DNA of 64,000 nucleotides. Source: Anaerolineales bacterium (GTDB taxonomy: Bacteria; Chloroflexota; Anaerolineae; 4572-78; J111). Every line of letters starts with the position of its first letter. The stretch's first letter is position 1. The notes below the pieces were generated by a model. The model was not told where the DNA came from. It saw only the letters and a program-made list of their open reading frames with translations, and did no database searches. This document shows, piece by piece, positions 43,008 through 51,800 of the stretch. The stretch covers positions 1,860,001-1,924,000 of the forward strand of contig JABTUK010000002.1 in assembly GCA_015075405.1 (NCBI GenBank). The letters are read 5' to 3'. The translations under genes were made by a program, and so were the position numbers.

Positions 43008-43916
43008 ATGCTCGATCCCATTCTTTACACCTTCGATTTTGGTTCGTTTCAAATTCCCATCCGCTGGTACGGCCTGCTGGTGGTGGCCGGGGCGCTGGCC
43101 GGGGCCTGGTATGCAGCCTGGTATTTCAAGCGCAAAGGCGAAGACCCCAACCTGGTCTGGGACGCGCTGATCTGGCTGCTCATTTCCGGCATCGTCGGGG
43201 CCAGAATTTGGTATGTGGTTTCCGACATCATCGGCGGGGGGCAGCGCTACCTGACTGATCCTCTGTCCATTGTTTACATTAACCAGGGCGGCTTGAACAT
43301 CCTGGGCGGGGTGATGTTGGCCGCCCTGGTGGGCTGGTACTACGCCAAACGCAACAAAATTGACTTCTGGCTGCTGGCCGACGCCATTGGCCCCGGCGCA
43401 CTGCTGGGCCAGGCCATTGGCCGCCTGGGCAATTACATCAACCAGGAACTCTACGGCCCGCCGACCACGCTGCCCTGGGGTATTCCCATCGAAGCTGCCC
43501 ACCGCCTCGCTCCCTGGAACGATATGACCCAGTACCCCTTTGAGACGACTCGCTTCCACCCGACCTTTGCTTATGAAATGATCTGGAATCTGCTGTTTGT
43601 CGGGCTGCTCACCTGGCTCATTATCCGCTACGGCGACCGGTTGAAAACCGGGGTCATCGCCGCCAGCGCCCTCGTTATCGCCGGGGTGGGCCGGACCTGG
43701 ATCGAATTGTTTCGGCCCGACCAGCCCCGCTTTTTCGGCACAGCGGTTAGCACCTCCATGGTCGTCTCGATCATTTTTGCCCTGATTGGCGTGTTTATTC
43801 TGCTGGTCAAGTTGGGAAAAATCAACGTACCCTTTATGAAAGCCGGCTCCGTGGACTACGCCCGCAAGCCGGTGCGCCGCCCCCCAAGAGAGCGTATACG
43901 CCGCCAGGAGCGGTGA
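43008..43916 (+). CDS. lgt: Prolipoprotein diacylglyceryl transferase, copy 2
   Basis: 302 residues with the same fold and signature (AIGRLGNYINQELYG; YINQGGLNILGGVMLAALVGWY). About seven membrane segments, ending in a basic tail (RRPPRERIRRQER). Diverged from copy 1, so not a recent duplication; differences in the substrate-lipid region may reflect a different donor. RBS GAGG. Word-array hairpins flank it on both sides. Confidence 0.93.
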   Translation: MLDPILYTFDFGSFQIPIRWYGLLVVAGALAGAWYAAWYFKRKGEDPNLVWDALIWLLISGIVGARIWYVVSDIIGGGQRYLTDPLSIVYINQGGLNILGGVMLAALVGWYYAKRNKIDFWLLADAIGPGALLGQAIGRLGNYINQELYGPPTTLPWGIPIEAAHRLAPWNDMTQYPFETTRFHPTFAYEMIWNLLFVGLLTWLIIRYGDRLKTGVIAASALVIAGVGRTWIELFRPDQPRFFGTAVSTSMVVSIIFALIGVFILLVKLGKINVPFMKAGSVDYARKPVRRPPRERIRRQER

Positions 43917-43919
43917 AAC

Positions 43920-44002
43920 GAGGAAGCGAAGAGGCGAAGAGGCGAGGAGGCGAAACCTTTGACGTGTCCTCGCCTCTTCGCCTCACTACGCCTCGCCTCA
44001 CA
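43920..44002. repeat. Word-array hairpin (word GAGGCGAA) between lgt2 and the selenoprotein gene
   Basis: Left arm GAAGCGAAGAGGCGAAGAGG; right arm CCTCGCCTCTTCGCCTCACT. Same word family as the insert inside addA. Confidence 0.88.
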
Positions 44003-44020
44003 CTTTAGGAGGATTAACTT

Positions 44021-44266
44021 ATGCTTACCATCACCCTTGAATACTGCCGGGTTTGAAACTACACCCCGCGGGCCGTGAGCCTGTGGCATGAACTGCTGGC
44101 AGATAAAGAGTTGGAAGCCCAAATCGAGGCGCTGACCCTCATCCCCACCAGCGGCGGCAAATTTGAAGTGACCGTCAACGGCGAGTTGGTTTTCTCCAAA
44201 AAGGGCCTGGGCCGCCACGCCGAGCCGGGGGAGGTGTACCGGCTGGTAAAAGAAAAAATGGGCTAA
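44021..44266 (+). CDS. SelW/Rdx-family selenoprotein, TGA read as selenocysteine
   Basis: 81 residues including Sec12. The start ATG at 44021 has AGGAGG at 44007-44012. The N-terminus MLTITLEYCRVUNYTPRA carries the redox motif CxxU (Cys9, TGA codon 44054-44056), as in SelW/SelT/SelH-type Rdx proteins (CxxC or CxxU after the first strand). The remainder matches the small thioredoxin-like fold: LWHELLADKELEAQIEALTL, then GGKFEVTVNGELVFSKKGLGRHAEPGEV. Directly after the TGA, bases 44066-44086 form an 8-bp stem with loop CGTGA starting 17 nt from the codon, the geometry of a bacterial SECIS. A standard gene caller would start at GTG 44075. No sel genes are in the window. Alternative: a mutated CxxC protein. 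Confidence 0.8.
44066..44086 (+). promoter_or_regulatory. Bacterial SECIS-like stem-loop
   Basis: Eight pairs (CCGCGGGC / GCCTGTGG, two of them G-U) closing a five-base loop CGTGA with G among its first two positions. The loop is 17 nt after the TGA, inside the 16-37 nt range known for bacterial selenocysteine insertion elements. Confidence 0.7.
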
Positions 44267-44384
44267 CTCAGTGATAGCGCCATTTATCAAAGCAGGCAAA
44301 ACTGGACTCAGCACTCAACAGAAGCTAAAATTAGCTAAAACTTTTCTAATGGCAATACAACCTCAAAAGTGCTGGAGGTGAGTG

Positions 44385-44621
44385 ATGACTCTGAAAGAGC
44401 AGATCGTCCAAGAGTTGAACAGCCTGAGCGAAACTGAAATTAAACAGGTCGCCGAGTATGTGGCGTTTTTGAAATTTCGGACTCGCCATCCTTTGACGTT
44501 ACCCCTGAATGAAACTAAGTTAGCCTCACTCTATGCTGAATTTGCCGAAGAAGACCGAGAGTTGGCCGAGGCAGGAATAGCAGACTATAGCGCGGGATTG
44601 GCCAGGGAAGATATAGAATGA
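44385..44621 (+). CDS. Antitoxin of a MazF-type pair
   Basis: 78 residues. MTLKEQIVQELNSLSETEIKQVAEYVAFLKF is a DUF2281-like N-terminal segment found in small antitoxins; the rest is acidic and helical. I took the ATG at 44385, six bases after GGAGG; a GTG at 44382 is too close. It overlaps the toxin gene by four bases. It would bind the downstream MazF-like ribonuclease and probably repress the operon. Confidence 0.75.
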   Translation: MTLKEQIVQELNSLSETEIKQVAEYVAFLKFRTRHPLTLPLNETKLASLYAEFAEEDRELAEAGIADYSAGLAREDIE

Positions 44622-44962
44622 TGGTCAAACGGGGTGAAATCTGGTTGGCAGATCTTAACCCAACACGCGGTTCCGAACAGGCAGGAACTCGACCTGTGCT
44701 CATTTTCCAAAACAACTTAGTCAACAAATTTACGACAACTGTGTTGGCCATTCCCCTGACAACCAACTTACGGCGAGCCGCTTTACCTTCGTGTGTCCAA
44801 ATTGCCAAAGGCGAAGGAGGACTGACGAGCGCCTCTGTGGCGCTTTGCCACCAATTGCGAGTTCTGGATACCACGAGGTTACAGCGAAAAATGGACGCGG
44901 TAAGCCAAGAAACTATCCTGGCCCTCGAAAGTTGCCTTATGTTTACAATGGGGATTGTTTAA
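44618..44962 (+). CDS. MazF/PemK-type endoribonuclease toxin
   Basis: 114 residues with the family start VKRGEIWLADLNPTRGSEQAGTRPVLI, the core LAIPLTTNL and SVALCHQLRVLD. MazF toxins cut mRNA at short sites; the conserved Arg after the GEIW...P segment and the Thr of PLTTN are catalytic. Its ATG overlaps the antitoxin stop, a typical coupled pair. Confidence 0.9.
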   Translation: MMVKRGEIWLADLNPTRGSEQAGTRPVLIFQNNLVNKFTTTVLAIPLTTNLRRAALPSCVQIAKGEGGLTSASVALCHQLRVLDTTRLQRKMDAVSQETILALESCLMFTMGIV

Positions 44963-45014
44963 TCCATCAATTCCGTTACCAACTGAGATTTTGTTTTTAG
45001 TGGGTAATAAGCGA

Positions 45015-47057
45015 TCATTTTAACCACCTCTCTAACAAAGCGAAGAAAGTATACGGATCAACCACCGTATAATTGGGATGTAGCACCTCTCCATTTTCTC
45101 CCAAAATCTGCCCCGCCGAGTCTTGCGCCTGTAGCCGATCTCTGACCCCCCACAAAAATGTGGCCGACTGGAACGAAGAACGAAAGGCCAAAAAAGGCGG
45201 GCGACCCTGCTCTAAAACCACGCGCCGATAGGCTTGATGAACCGCCTCGGCGGCGACATCCGGCGTGCCGGCCAGGGTTTCGGTCGCAACCGCGGAAAGC
45301 GGCGTGCCGAGTTGCAAGCGCGGCCAGGGTTCGTCAATTTCGTAATCGGGGGTGAGGATGCCGGCGGGAGCTAAAAAGGTAAAGGCGTCGAGGCGAAGCT
45401 GCGACATGGCCGCGCCGTTGCCGTTGAGCAAAAAACCCTGAGTATCGTAGCCATATTTGCGGTAAAAGTCGTGGCTGCGCCCCAGCCAGCGGAGCAAGCC
45501 TACTTCCGAGAGGGCATCGGGGTTGAGATAACCCGCGCCGCTGTTGGCGGCCACAAAATAATCCTGCCCGCTTTGGCTGGCATACAAATAGCTGATAATG
45601 CCGGGAATGTCTTCGACCAGGGCCGGGTTGAGGCCCCAGGCCAGCGGAATCTGCCCCCGGCGGGCGTCGAGCCAGGGCGAGGTGGCATAATTTGCCAGCA
45701 AAATTTGAACCGGGTGAGCCAGGTCGTAATCGCCCATATAAAAAAGCACAAACGTCCGGTCGGGTGACACCCGGCCGGCGGAGGTTAAATACCCTTTTTT
45801 GACCAGGTCGGCTGGGGTGGGCAAGGGGGGTGGCGTGCGCAGCGTGGGACGGGGACCAAATCTGTGGACTGACACATTCGCCATTGCCAGGCCAAAGACA
45901 TCGCCGCCGCCGCCTTGCAAATAGACGCCGTGTTGCGAGAACAGCCAGGTACTCTCCCACTCCCCTTTGATCGGCGTGTGCTGGGTTGAACCCATTCCCG
46001 GCTCAGTCGCGTATTTTTCGTACCAGGGGATAAAGCCCCAAACTTTGATCAACTGCCCACCCGCCTGAGCCTCAGCCGCCTCGACAATGGCTTTGAGGGT
46101 GGCCGCATCTGTGCCAACAGGTTGGGCAGGGTCATCGTTGGGCGCTTCGTCGGCCCAGGGCGACAAGTCGAAGGCAAAGCCGCGTTGTTGCACTACATAA
46201 TCCCGCTCCAGGGCGTACGCGCCGCCACGGGTCATTTTGTTTTGGGCATAGCGGGTCGCCGGCCAGCCATCCTCAAAATAGGCTAAAAAAAGGGGATTGG
46301 CCCGGCCTGTATCCAAATATTTTTCTTTGGCCCACAAATAGGCGTCGGTTTTGGGCGAGCTGGAAGAGGGGGTGGCGCTGTGGGGCAGGGTAGCTGCGCC
46401 CGGTTTGAACAACCCCACCAGCGATTGTCGAACCGGCAGACGCGCTGTAATTTCCGCTTCGATTTCGCTGCCAGCCCGCAGCACAGCTAGATTTTCTACT
46501 CCGGCGATGGTTGTCGCTACGTTGAGCGTGGCCGGAACCGCCGGGTCCCACAGGACAACCCCCTCCACGTGGTCGTCAAAGGTTGCCAGCACCTCGGCCA
46601 GGCTGTTCAACTTGACGATTTTTGTTTGGGCCAGCCAGCCATAGGGTTGGCCGGCTTCTTGATATTTTTCTAGCCAGAAAGTATCTACCCCCGGCGTTTC
46701 CAAACGCTGATAATCGTGTTCCAGATAGAGTTGTGGGCGGTCTCGGTTGACCAGACCTTGCAAGGTGGCTAAAAAAATGAGGGTATCGTAATCGCGCAGC
46801 AAATCCGGGTAGGATTTGCCGGGTGGCGGCGTGTCCAGCTCGCATGGACTTGGTTCGCCGGTTGAGGCGATGCAGGCTTCGTAATGGTTCAGATGTAGAC
46901 GGCTCACGTCAAAGAGATAGAGCCGGTCAGGGGTAGGGGCGGCGGGGGTGGGGGAAATAGTACAGGCATTCAAACAAAAGAAAACCAGGGGTAAAAGCAT
47001 GGATAGAGCAACAATCTTCCCGATCCCTCGGCGAAAGGGTAGCGTGACCAAGGTCAT
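45015..47057 (-). CDS. GxGYxYP-type lipoprotein, putative glycoside hydrolase
   Basis: 680 residues. Lipoprotein signal with lipobox LNAC and Cys32, so a substrate of the Lgt enzymes encoded upstream. The body has NRDRPQLYLEHDYQRL and VVLWDPAVPATLNVATTIAGVENL in the N-terminal domain and, in the C-terminal domain, ANSGAGYLNPDAL, the motif after which the family is named (GxGYxYP, with Asn for Tyr here). The family is thought to act on glycans, which I cannot prove from sequence. Likely anchored at the outer face of the membrane. The start codon is weakly supported. Confidence 0.8.
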   Translation of the reverse strand: MTLVTLPFRRGIGKIVALSMLLPLVFFCLNACTISPTPAAPTPDRLYLFDVSRLHLNHYEACIASTGEPSPCELDTPPPGKSYPDLLRDYDTLIFLATLQGLVNRDRPQLYLEHDYQRLETPGVDTFWLEKYQEAGQPYGWLAQTKIVKLNSLAEVLATFDDHVEGVVLWDPAVPATLNVATTIAGVENLAVLRAGSEIEAEITARLPVRQSLVGLFKPGAATLPHSATPSSSSPKTDAYLWAKEKYLDTGRANPLFLAYFEDGWPATRYAQNKMTRGGAYALERDYVVQQRGFAFDLSPWADEAPNDDPAQPVGTDAATLKAIVEAAEAQAGGQLIKVWGFIPWYEKYATEPGMGSTQHTPIKGEWESTWLFSQHGVYLQGGGGDVFGLAMANVSVHRFGPRPTLRTPPPLPTPADLVKKGYLTSAGRVSPDRTFVLFYMGDYDLAHPVQILLANYATSPWLDARRGQIPLAWGLNPALVEDIPGIISYLYASQSGQDYFVAANSGAGYLNPDALSEVGLLRWLGRSHDFYRKYGYDTQGFLLNGNGAAMSQLRLDAFTFLAPAGILTPDYEIDEPWPRLQLGTPLSAVATETLAGTPDVAAEAVHQAYRRVVLEQGRPPFLAFRSSFQSATFLWGVRDRLQAQDSAGQILGENGEVLHPNYTVVDPYTFFALLERWLK

Positions 47058-47067
47058 AACCAGGAGA

Positions 47068-47529
47068 TTAGTAGTTGTTAGGATTTTCTACGGCCAGGCC
47101 TTCAGCCGCAGCAACGGTGTTCAGGTGATTATCAGCACAAACAAAAGTAAGGGGCGAAAGCGAGAGGGTTGTCCTTATAGATTGTAACGCCATTGCACCG
47201 GCCAGTTGAACGGAATCATAGCCGCGCAGACTGTTTTTCTCTGCCAATATCATCGCCAAGTCTATCAGGTGTTCAGTCACTTCAACAACTTGATAATTGT
47301 TACGAAAATCGGCCCTGAATTGAGTTGCAGCGGCCTGACCATCCGCCAGAGCAATGTCGCCATTCCGCACCCGGCGAAACAAAGCAGCAATTAGCTCTGC
47401 TCCCCTAATCCGCACCACATAGAGCGTATGTTCCTGACTTACATGGCACAAGTTGTTTACCCAAGTTGTCCCAGTTTCAACTACATACCGTTTAATAAGG
47501 GCGCTGCTGTCAAAATAGTAATGACCCAC
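47068..47529 (-). CDS. vapC: PIN-domain toxin, VapC-type
   Basis: 153 residues with the PIN acidic residues: Asp7 in YYFDSSALIK, Glu45 in GAELIAAL, the Asp of RGYDSVQLA and the Asp of VCADNHL. It overlaps the antitoxin gene by one base. Diverged from the PIN toxin at 3871, so a separate acquisition rather than a local duplication. Confidence 0.88.
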   Translation of the reverse strand: MGHYYFDSSALIKRYVVETGTTWVNNLCHVSQEHTLYVVRIRGAELIAALFRRVRNGDIALADGQAAATQFRADFRNNYQVVEVTEHLIDLAMILAEKNSLRGYDSVQLAGAMALQSIRTTLSLSPLTFVCADNHLNTVAAAEGLAVENPNNY

Positions 47530-47771
47530 TAGCGCCGATCCTTAATAATTGTTTCAGAAACAGGTGCGCCACTTACACCCACAGGCACGAACTCAGAGCC
47601 AGGCAATAATTGAGAGCGAAATTCTTTAATTAAGCCCAGTTCCAAAAGTTGCTGCCAGTAAAGTTGTTCTTGTTCGGGGATCAGGATTTCGACCAGAGTA
47701 TTTGGCAATAGGGATACAGGTTCAAGCAATACAATTTTTGTGCCGTCATAAATACCTTTTACTTTTACCAT
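47529..47771 (-). CDS. Antitoxin of the second VapC-type pair
   Basis: 80 residues. MVKVKGIYDGTKIVLLEPVSL resembles the N-terminal strands of DUF104/AF2212-type antitoxins ('kvkgiydGgkivllePv'), followed by an acidic helix (PEQEQLYWQQLLELG). It should be the cognate antitoxin of the PIN toxin at 47068. No promoter is obvious. Confidence 0.78.
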   Translation of the reverse strand: MVKVKGIYDGTKIVLLEPVSLLPNTLVEILIPEQEQLYWQQLLELGLIKEFRSQLLPGSEFVPVGVSGAPVSETIIKDRR

Positions 47772-47826
47772 ACAGACCTCATTATTAGATTTAAGCTAAT
47801 TCTATTACACACCACGCACCAGGTTT

Positions 47827-48426
47827 TCACTCCGGCATATGGCTGATAAAATAATACATCACTACACCCCAAACGGCGAAAATCACAATTGCCAGAATAG
47901 CCGTAATCGGGGCGCTCGCCAACATCACCCACGAAGCCCAGACCAATGGCCCTCCAGCGCCCAACGCCACCACAGTGGTCGGAATAGCCCGGATGAGAAA
48001 CCAATTTGTCGGCGAGATCTCGCCCATACGCGGCATCTGACCGATAAAATAGGAGATGACTGCCCCCCAGCCGCCAAAAAAGAGCACGGCTACCGTGGCC
48101 GTAACCCAGGGATTTTGGACAAAGGTATGGGCCGCCCAGATACCGGCTGCCCCGGCCCCCAGAATCAGCAGCGTTGACGGCACCACCCAAACCAAAAACC
48201 AGGTAGTCAGTGAACCTTCCGTCACCTTGCCGCTGCCCAGACAGGTCTGGCACAGCTTTTTCTGCACCTTAAATTCGCCGGTGCCTACCTCACCGTGCTT
48301 ATTACAGCGTTTGCATTCCGCGCCGTTGGGTAATACTTTGCTGCCGCCGCAATCGGGACAGCGGGTCATAATCTCTCGTCTGATTTCGCGCTGGCCGGTG
48401 CCCTGGCAGTCTCGACAAATTGGCAT
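47827..48426 (-). CDS. DnaJ-type zinc-ribbon membrane protein with an internal duplication
   Basis: 199 residues from the ATG at 48426 (GGAG nine bases upstream). A longer reading from 48513 would translate the word-array hairpin and is unlikely. The N-terminus has CxxCxGxG motifs as in the DnaJ zinc centre: CRDCQGTGQ, CPDCGGSK, CKRCNKHGE, CQTCLGSGK. Two similar ~60-residue membrane modules follow, each with WFL, PxT, LGAG, IWA or VWA, a second segment ending in GxVxxYFI and a final MP. Each holds two membrane segments. The zinc head probably faces the cytoplasm. Function unknown. Confidence 0.8.
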   Translation of the reverse strand: MPICRDCQGTGQREIRREIMTRCPDCGGSKVLPNGAECKRCNKHGEVGTGEFKVQKKLCQTCLGSGKVTEGSLTTWFLVWVVPSTLLILGAGAAGIWAAHTFVQNPWVTATVAVLFFGGWGAVISYFIGQMPRMGEISPTNWFLIRAIPTTVVALGAGGPLVWASWVMLASAPITAILAIVIFAVWGVVMYYFISHMPE

Positions 48427-48479
48427 ACTTGGCTTCTCCACAAAGATACAGTGCTCCAGAAAAGTTTTTGTCGCTAAAA

Positions 48480-48538
48480 CAGGTAGCAGGTAGCAAGGTA
48501 GCAAACCTGCCATCTGCTACTTGCTACCCTGCTACCTT
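48480..48538. repeat. Word-array hairpin (word GGTAGCAA)
   Basis: Left arm AGGTAGCAGGTAGCAAGG, right arm CTGCTACTTGCTACCCTGCT. It lies in front of the zinc-ribbon gene. The same word family recurs at 57020-57130. Confidence 0.85.
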
Positions 48539-48694
48539 GATTGTTGAGAAACAATTTTTCTGGACACCTATAATTGCTTAAGTTTAGCATAAAACCCCCG
48601 GTGGGTAAAACGATTCGAGCCTAAATCACCAACTCGAAGGTTTGGTCATTCATGCCAAATTCGGTACAATCAATTTTAGCTGTAACTGCTCAGC

Positions 48695-48811
48695 CATGTC
48701 ATTTCGACCGCAGGGAGAAATCCCCCATACCTTGCTTTTACGTATTGCATCCTGGGGGTTTCTCGGCTTTCAGCCTCGAAACCTGTCCTGAGTTTGTCGA
48801 AGGATGACATG
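48695..48811. repeat. Dispersed palindromic repeat
   Basis: Terminal inverted repeat CATGTCAT / ATGACATG, an internal pair AGAAATCCCCC / GGGGGTTTCT, and CCTGAGTTTGTCGAAGG near one end. The 'CCTGAGTTTGTCGAAGG' motif is a dispersed type seen in many bacterial genomes. It ends 24 bases before the permease start codon. Confidence 0.7.
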
Positions 48812-48834
48812 AGGAGCGAGATTTAAGGCCCAAA

Positions 48835-51800
48835 ATGACCCTCCGTTACGTTCTCAAAAACCTAAACCGGCGCAAAATTCGCACCATCCTCATGCTTTTG
48901 GCGCTTATCGTCGGCGTAGGGGCATTGGTCGCACTGAACGCTACCGTTGACGTGTATGAGCGCTTCTATGTAGCCACCATCAGCAACAGCGCCGGCGATT
49001 ACGATTTGGTCATCACCAAAAACCAGATCGAGCCGAACCTGCTCATTGACGAGCAGGCAGTCATTCCCCTCATCCAGGCCAGCGACCCGGAGGTGAAGCG
49101 GGTGGTCCCCCGGATTCAGGGCGTGGTGAATGTGGACGCGCCGGTGCGGGAAGAAGAAGCGGCAGGGGAGCAGGGGAGCGGAGGAGCAGGGGGGGAGTTA
49201 TCAGAAGTCAGTAATCAGTTGGCCACTATAGACCCAATGGGCAATGGGCAACAGCCCACGCACCTCGCACCAGAGCGAAGCCTCCCTTTGGGACGCACCT
49301 CGGAAACCATCCACGGCAGCGCCCAATTTGTGGCCTTGAACCGGACTATTGACGATATGGGCGACTTTGAGGTCATCAGCGGCACGCTCGATTTCGCGCC
49401 CGGCTATGCTGTTGTCTTGCAGGAAACCGCCGATACCTTTGGCCTGCGCCCCGGCGATACCTTTGACATCAGCTACGCCCTACCCGTACCCCGTCAGAAG
49501 GGCATCGAGAGCGCCGCCAATGTCAGCAGCCGCCAGGCCCGGACCACCTTGACCGTCAGCGGGATTGCTTTGCAGCGCGGCGTGACCGGCCTGGGTGGCA
49601 ACGATGGGGTGCTGGTTGACCTGGACTATACCCGCCACTGGCTCGGCATCCCTGGCCAGGCCGAGCGGATTGTGGTGGCCTTTGACGAGGGTATTTACAG
49701 CGACAACGACCCCCAGGCTGCGGCTTTTCGCGCCCGCACCCTGGCCGAAAACATTCAAGACATTTTGGGCGAGAGTTACAGTTACAGCTTGCCCCGCGCC
49801 ACCATCCTCAGCGATACCTTTGAAGCCTTCATCTTTTTTCAAGCCCTGGTTTCAATTTACGGCGTCCTCTCCCTCAGCGTAGTGGGGCTGCTGGTGCGGA
49901 CCATGGTCATGACCAATGTGCGCGAGCAAACCCGCGACCTGGCCCTGTTTCGGATTTTGGGTGCGCCGCGCGCTTATCTGTTCACCCTGGTGGCGGTTGA
50001 AGTCGCCACCTTGGGTGTCGTCGGAATTGGCCTGGGGGCAGTGCTGGGCCAGGTATTGACCAACACAGTCATTGTGCCCTTTATTGCCGAGCAGGCCCAG
50101 GTCGCTATCACGGATGTGCCGCCGGCTTCGGCCAAAGCCATCCTCCTCTCCGTCGCTACAGCGGGAGCGATGCTGGCTTTCAGCGCCTACGCCCCCGCCC
50201 GCCGGGCCGCCGGAACCAAGATCATGTATGCCATCAATCCCGGCGTGGCCGAAGGGTTGGGCCTCGATGACCTGGCCAAACTGCGGGAGCGGCACGTTAA
50301 CGTCAAGATTTTCTGGAGCGGCCTGGTGACGCTGGTTTATCCGGCGCTGATCTTCTTTATTTTTCCCTTAGCGTTTAGTTTTGGGGTGTTGTGGCTGCTG
50401 GCATCGCTCTTTTTTACTGCCCTGCTGCTGCTGATTGTCAGCACCTCGCTAATCTTTTTCCCGATCACCCTGCCCATGGAACGGCTGCTGATTGGCCTGG
50501 TCAAACTGGTCAACGGGCCGATTGGCTTTTTTGCCCAGCGCAACATCACTCGCGGCCAAAATCGCAACACCCTGATCAGCCTGATGGTTGTCATCAGCGC
50601 CACCCTGCCGACCTTTTTTGCCACCAGCCTGGCTATCGAAACGGCCAATACCCCCACCGATACCCGCCTCAGCAACGGCACGCCGCTGGTCATCCGCAAA
50701 TCGGGCGCGGCGCTGCTGGAAGATGACGACGGCCCCGGCCCGCCCCGCCAAGCTCAACCCGCCGAGGTGAAAGATCGCTTTACCCGTGAACTGCTGGGCG
50801 AAATCCGGGCCGATGGCGCGCTTGGCCCCAATGTGGCGGTCACGTATCGTTTCGACACCCAGGTGCGCGATGATGTCGGGCTGCGTAACGTGGGCGTGCG
50901 CGTTTTTGGCATAGACGGCAATTTGAGCGAAATCACTTATCCCGAAGGGATTAGGTGGCTGGCCGGGGGTCCGGCCAGTTTTGCCGAAGCGCAGACCGAC
51001 CCGAACACGGTCATCGTCAGCCAGGGCTTGTCGGAATATTTTGAACGGAGCGTGGGCGACACGCTCCGCTTGAAGGGTGAAGGGCTGGACCACGAGCGAG
51101 TAGTGCGGATTGTGGGGGTGCTGGGCCGTTTTTCCGGCTTTGACGGGTTCACCTCCAAGCGCACCCGGGCCGAGGATGGCCGGACTGATCTGTTTCTCAA
51201 CCAGACCGCCTTCCGCGAACTGACCCGCGACCCGCTTGAAGGTCCCTACGACCCCACCTACCCGATTGTCGAGCGGCTGATGGCCGCGCCCAACCTGCGG
51301 GTGGGCATCGCTGGGCTGCCGGAGGAGGTGGGCAATACCGCCATCAAGCAGGTGGCAACCGACCTGCGCAAAACCTACGGCCTGACAGAGAACGTCAATG
51401 TGCGTTCCACCCCGGAAGATATCGAAACTGCCGCCGCCAGCGCCCAGCAGATTCGGGTGGTCATTTTGGTGCTGACTACGCTCAGTTTTGTGCTGGCAAT
51501 TTTTGGCGTCTTTGTCGTCACCTATATTTCCGTCTACACCCGCCGGGCCGAAATTGCCATGCTCAAAGCCATCGGCGATTCCAACCGCCATCTCTTTGGC
51601 ATGTTTCTCAGCGAGGCCCTGGTGATGACCCTCAGCGCCACCCTGACCGGCATTGTGGCGGGAATCATTTTAGGCTACGTTTTCCGCTTCTCCAACGCTT
51701 TCCGCAGCGAGACGCCCACCATCGCCGCGTTCGATGAAATCGTAACGCCCTATATGCTTATTTTAATGGCCACGGCGGCGCTGGTCAGTACACTGCTGGC

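Noticed and set aside
48427-48513. N-terminal extension of the zinc-ribbon protein
   Set aside because: The extra codons are the word-array hairpin and its flank; the ATG at 48426 has a ribosome-binding site and the CxxC motif begins right after.
50449-51591. 380-residue minus-strand open frame
   Set aside because: Antisense shadow of the FtsX permease; no recognisable motif.
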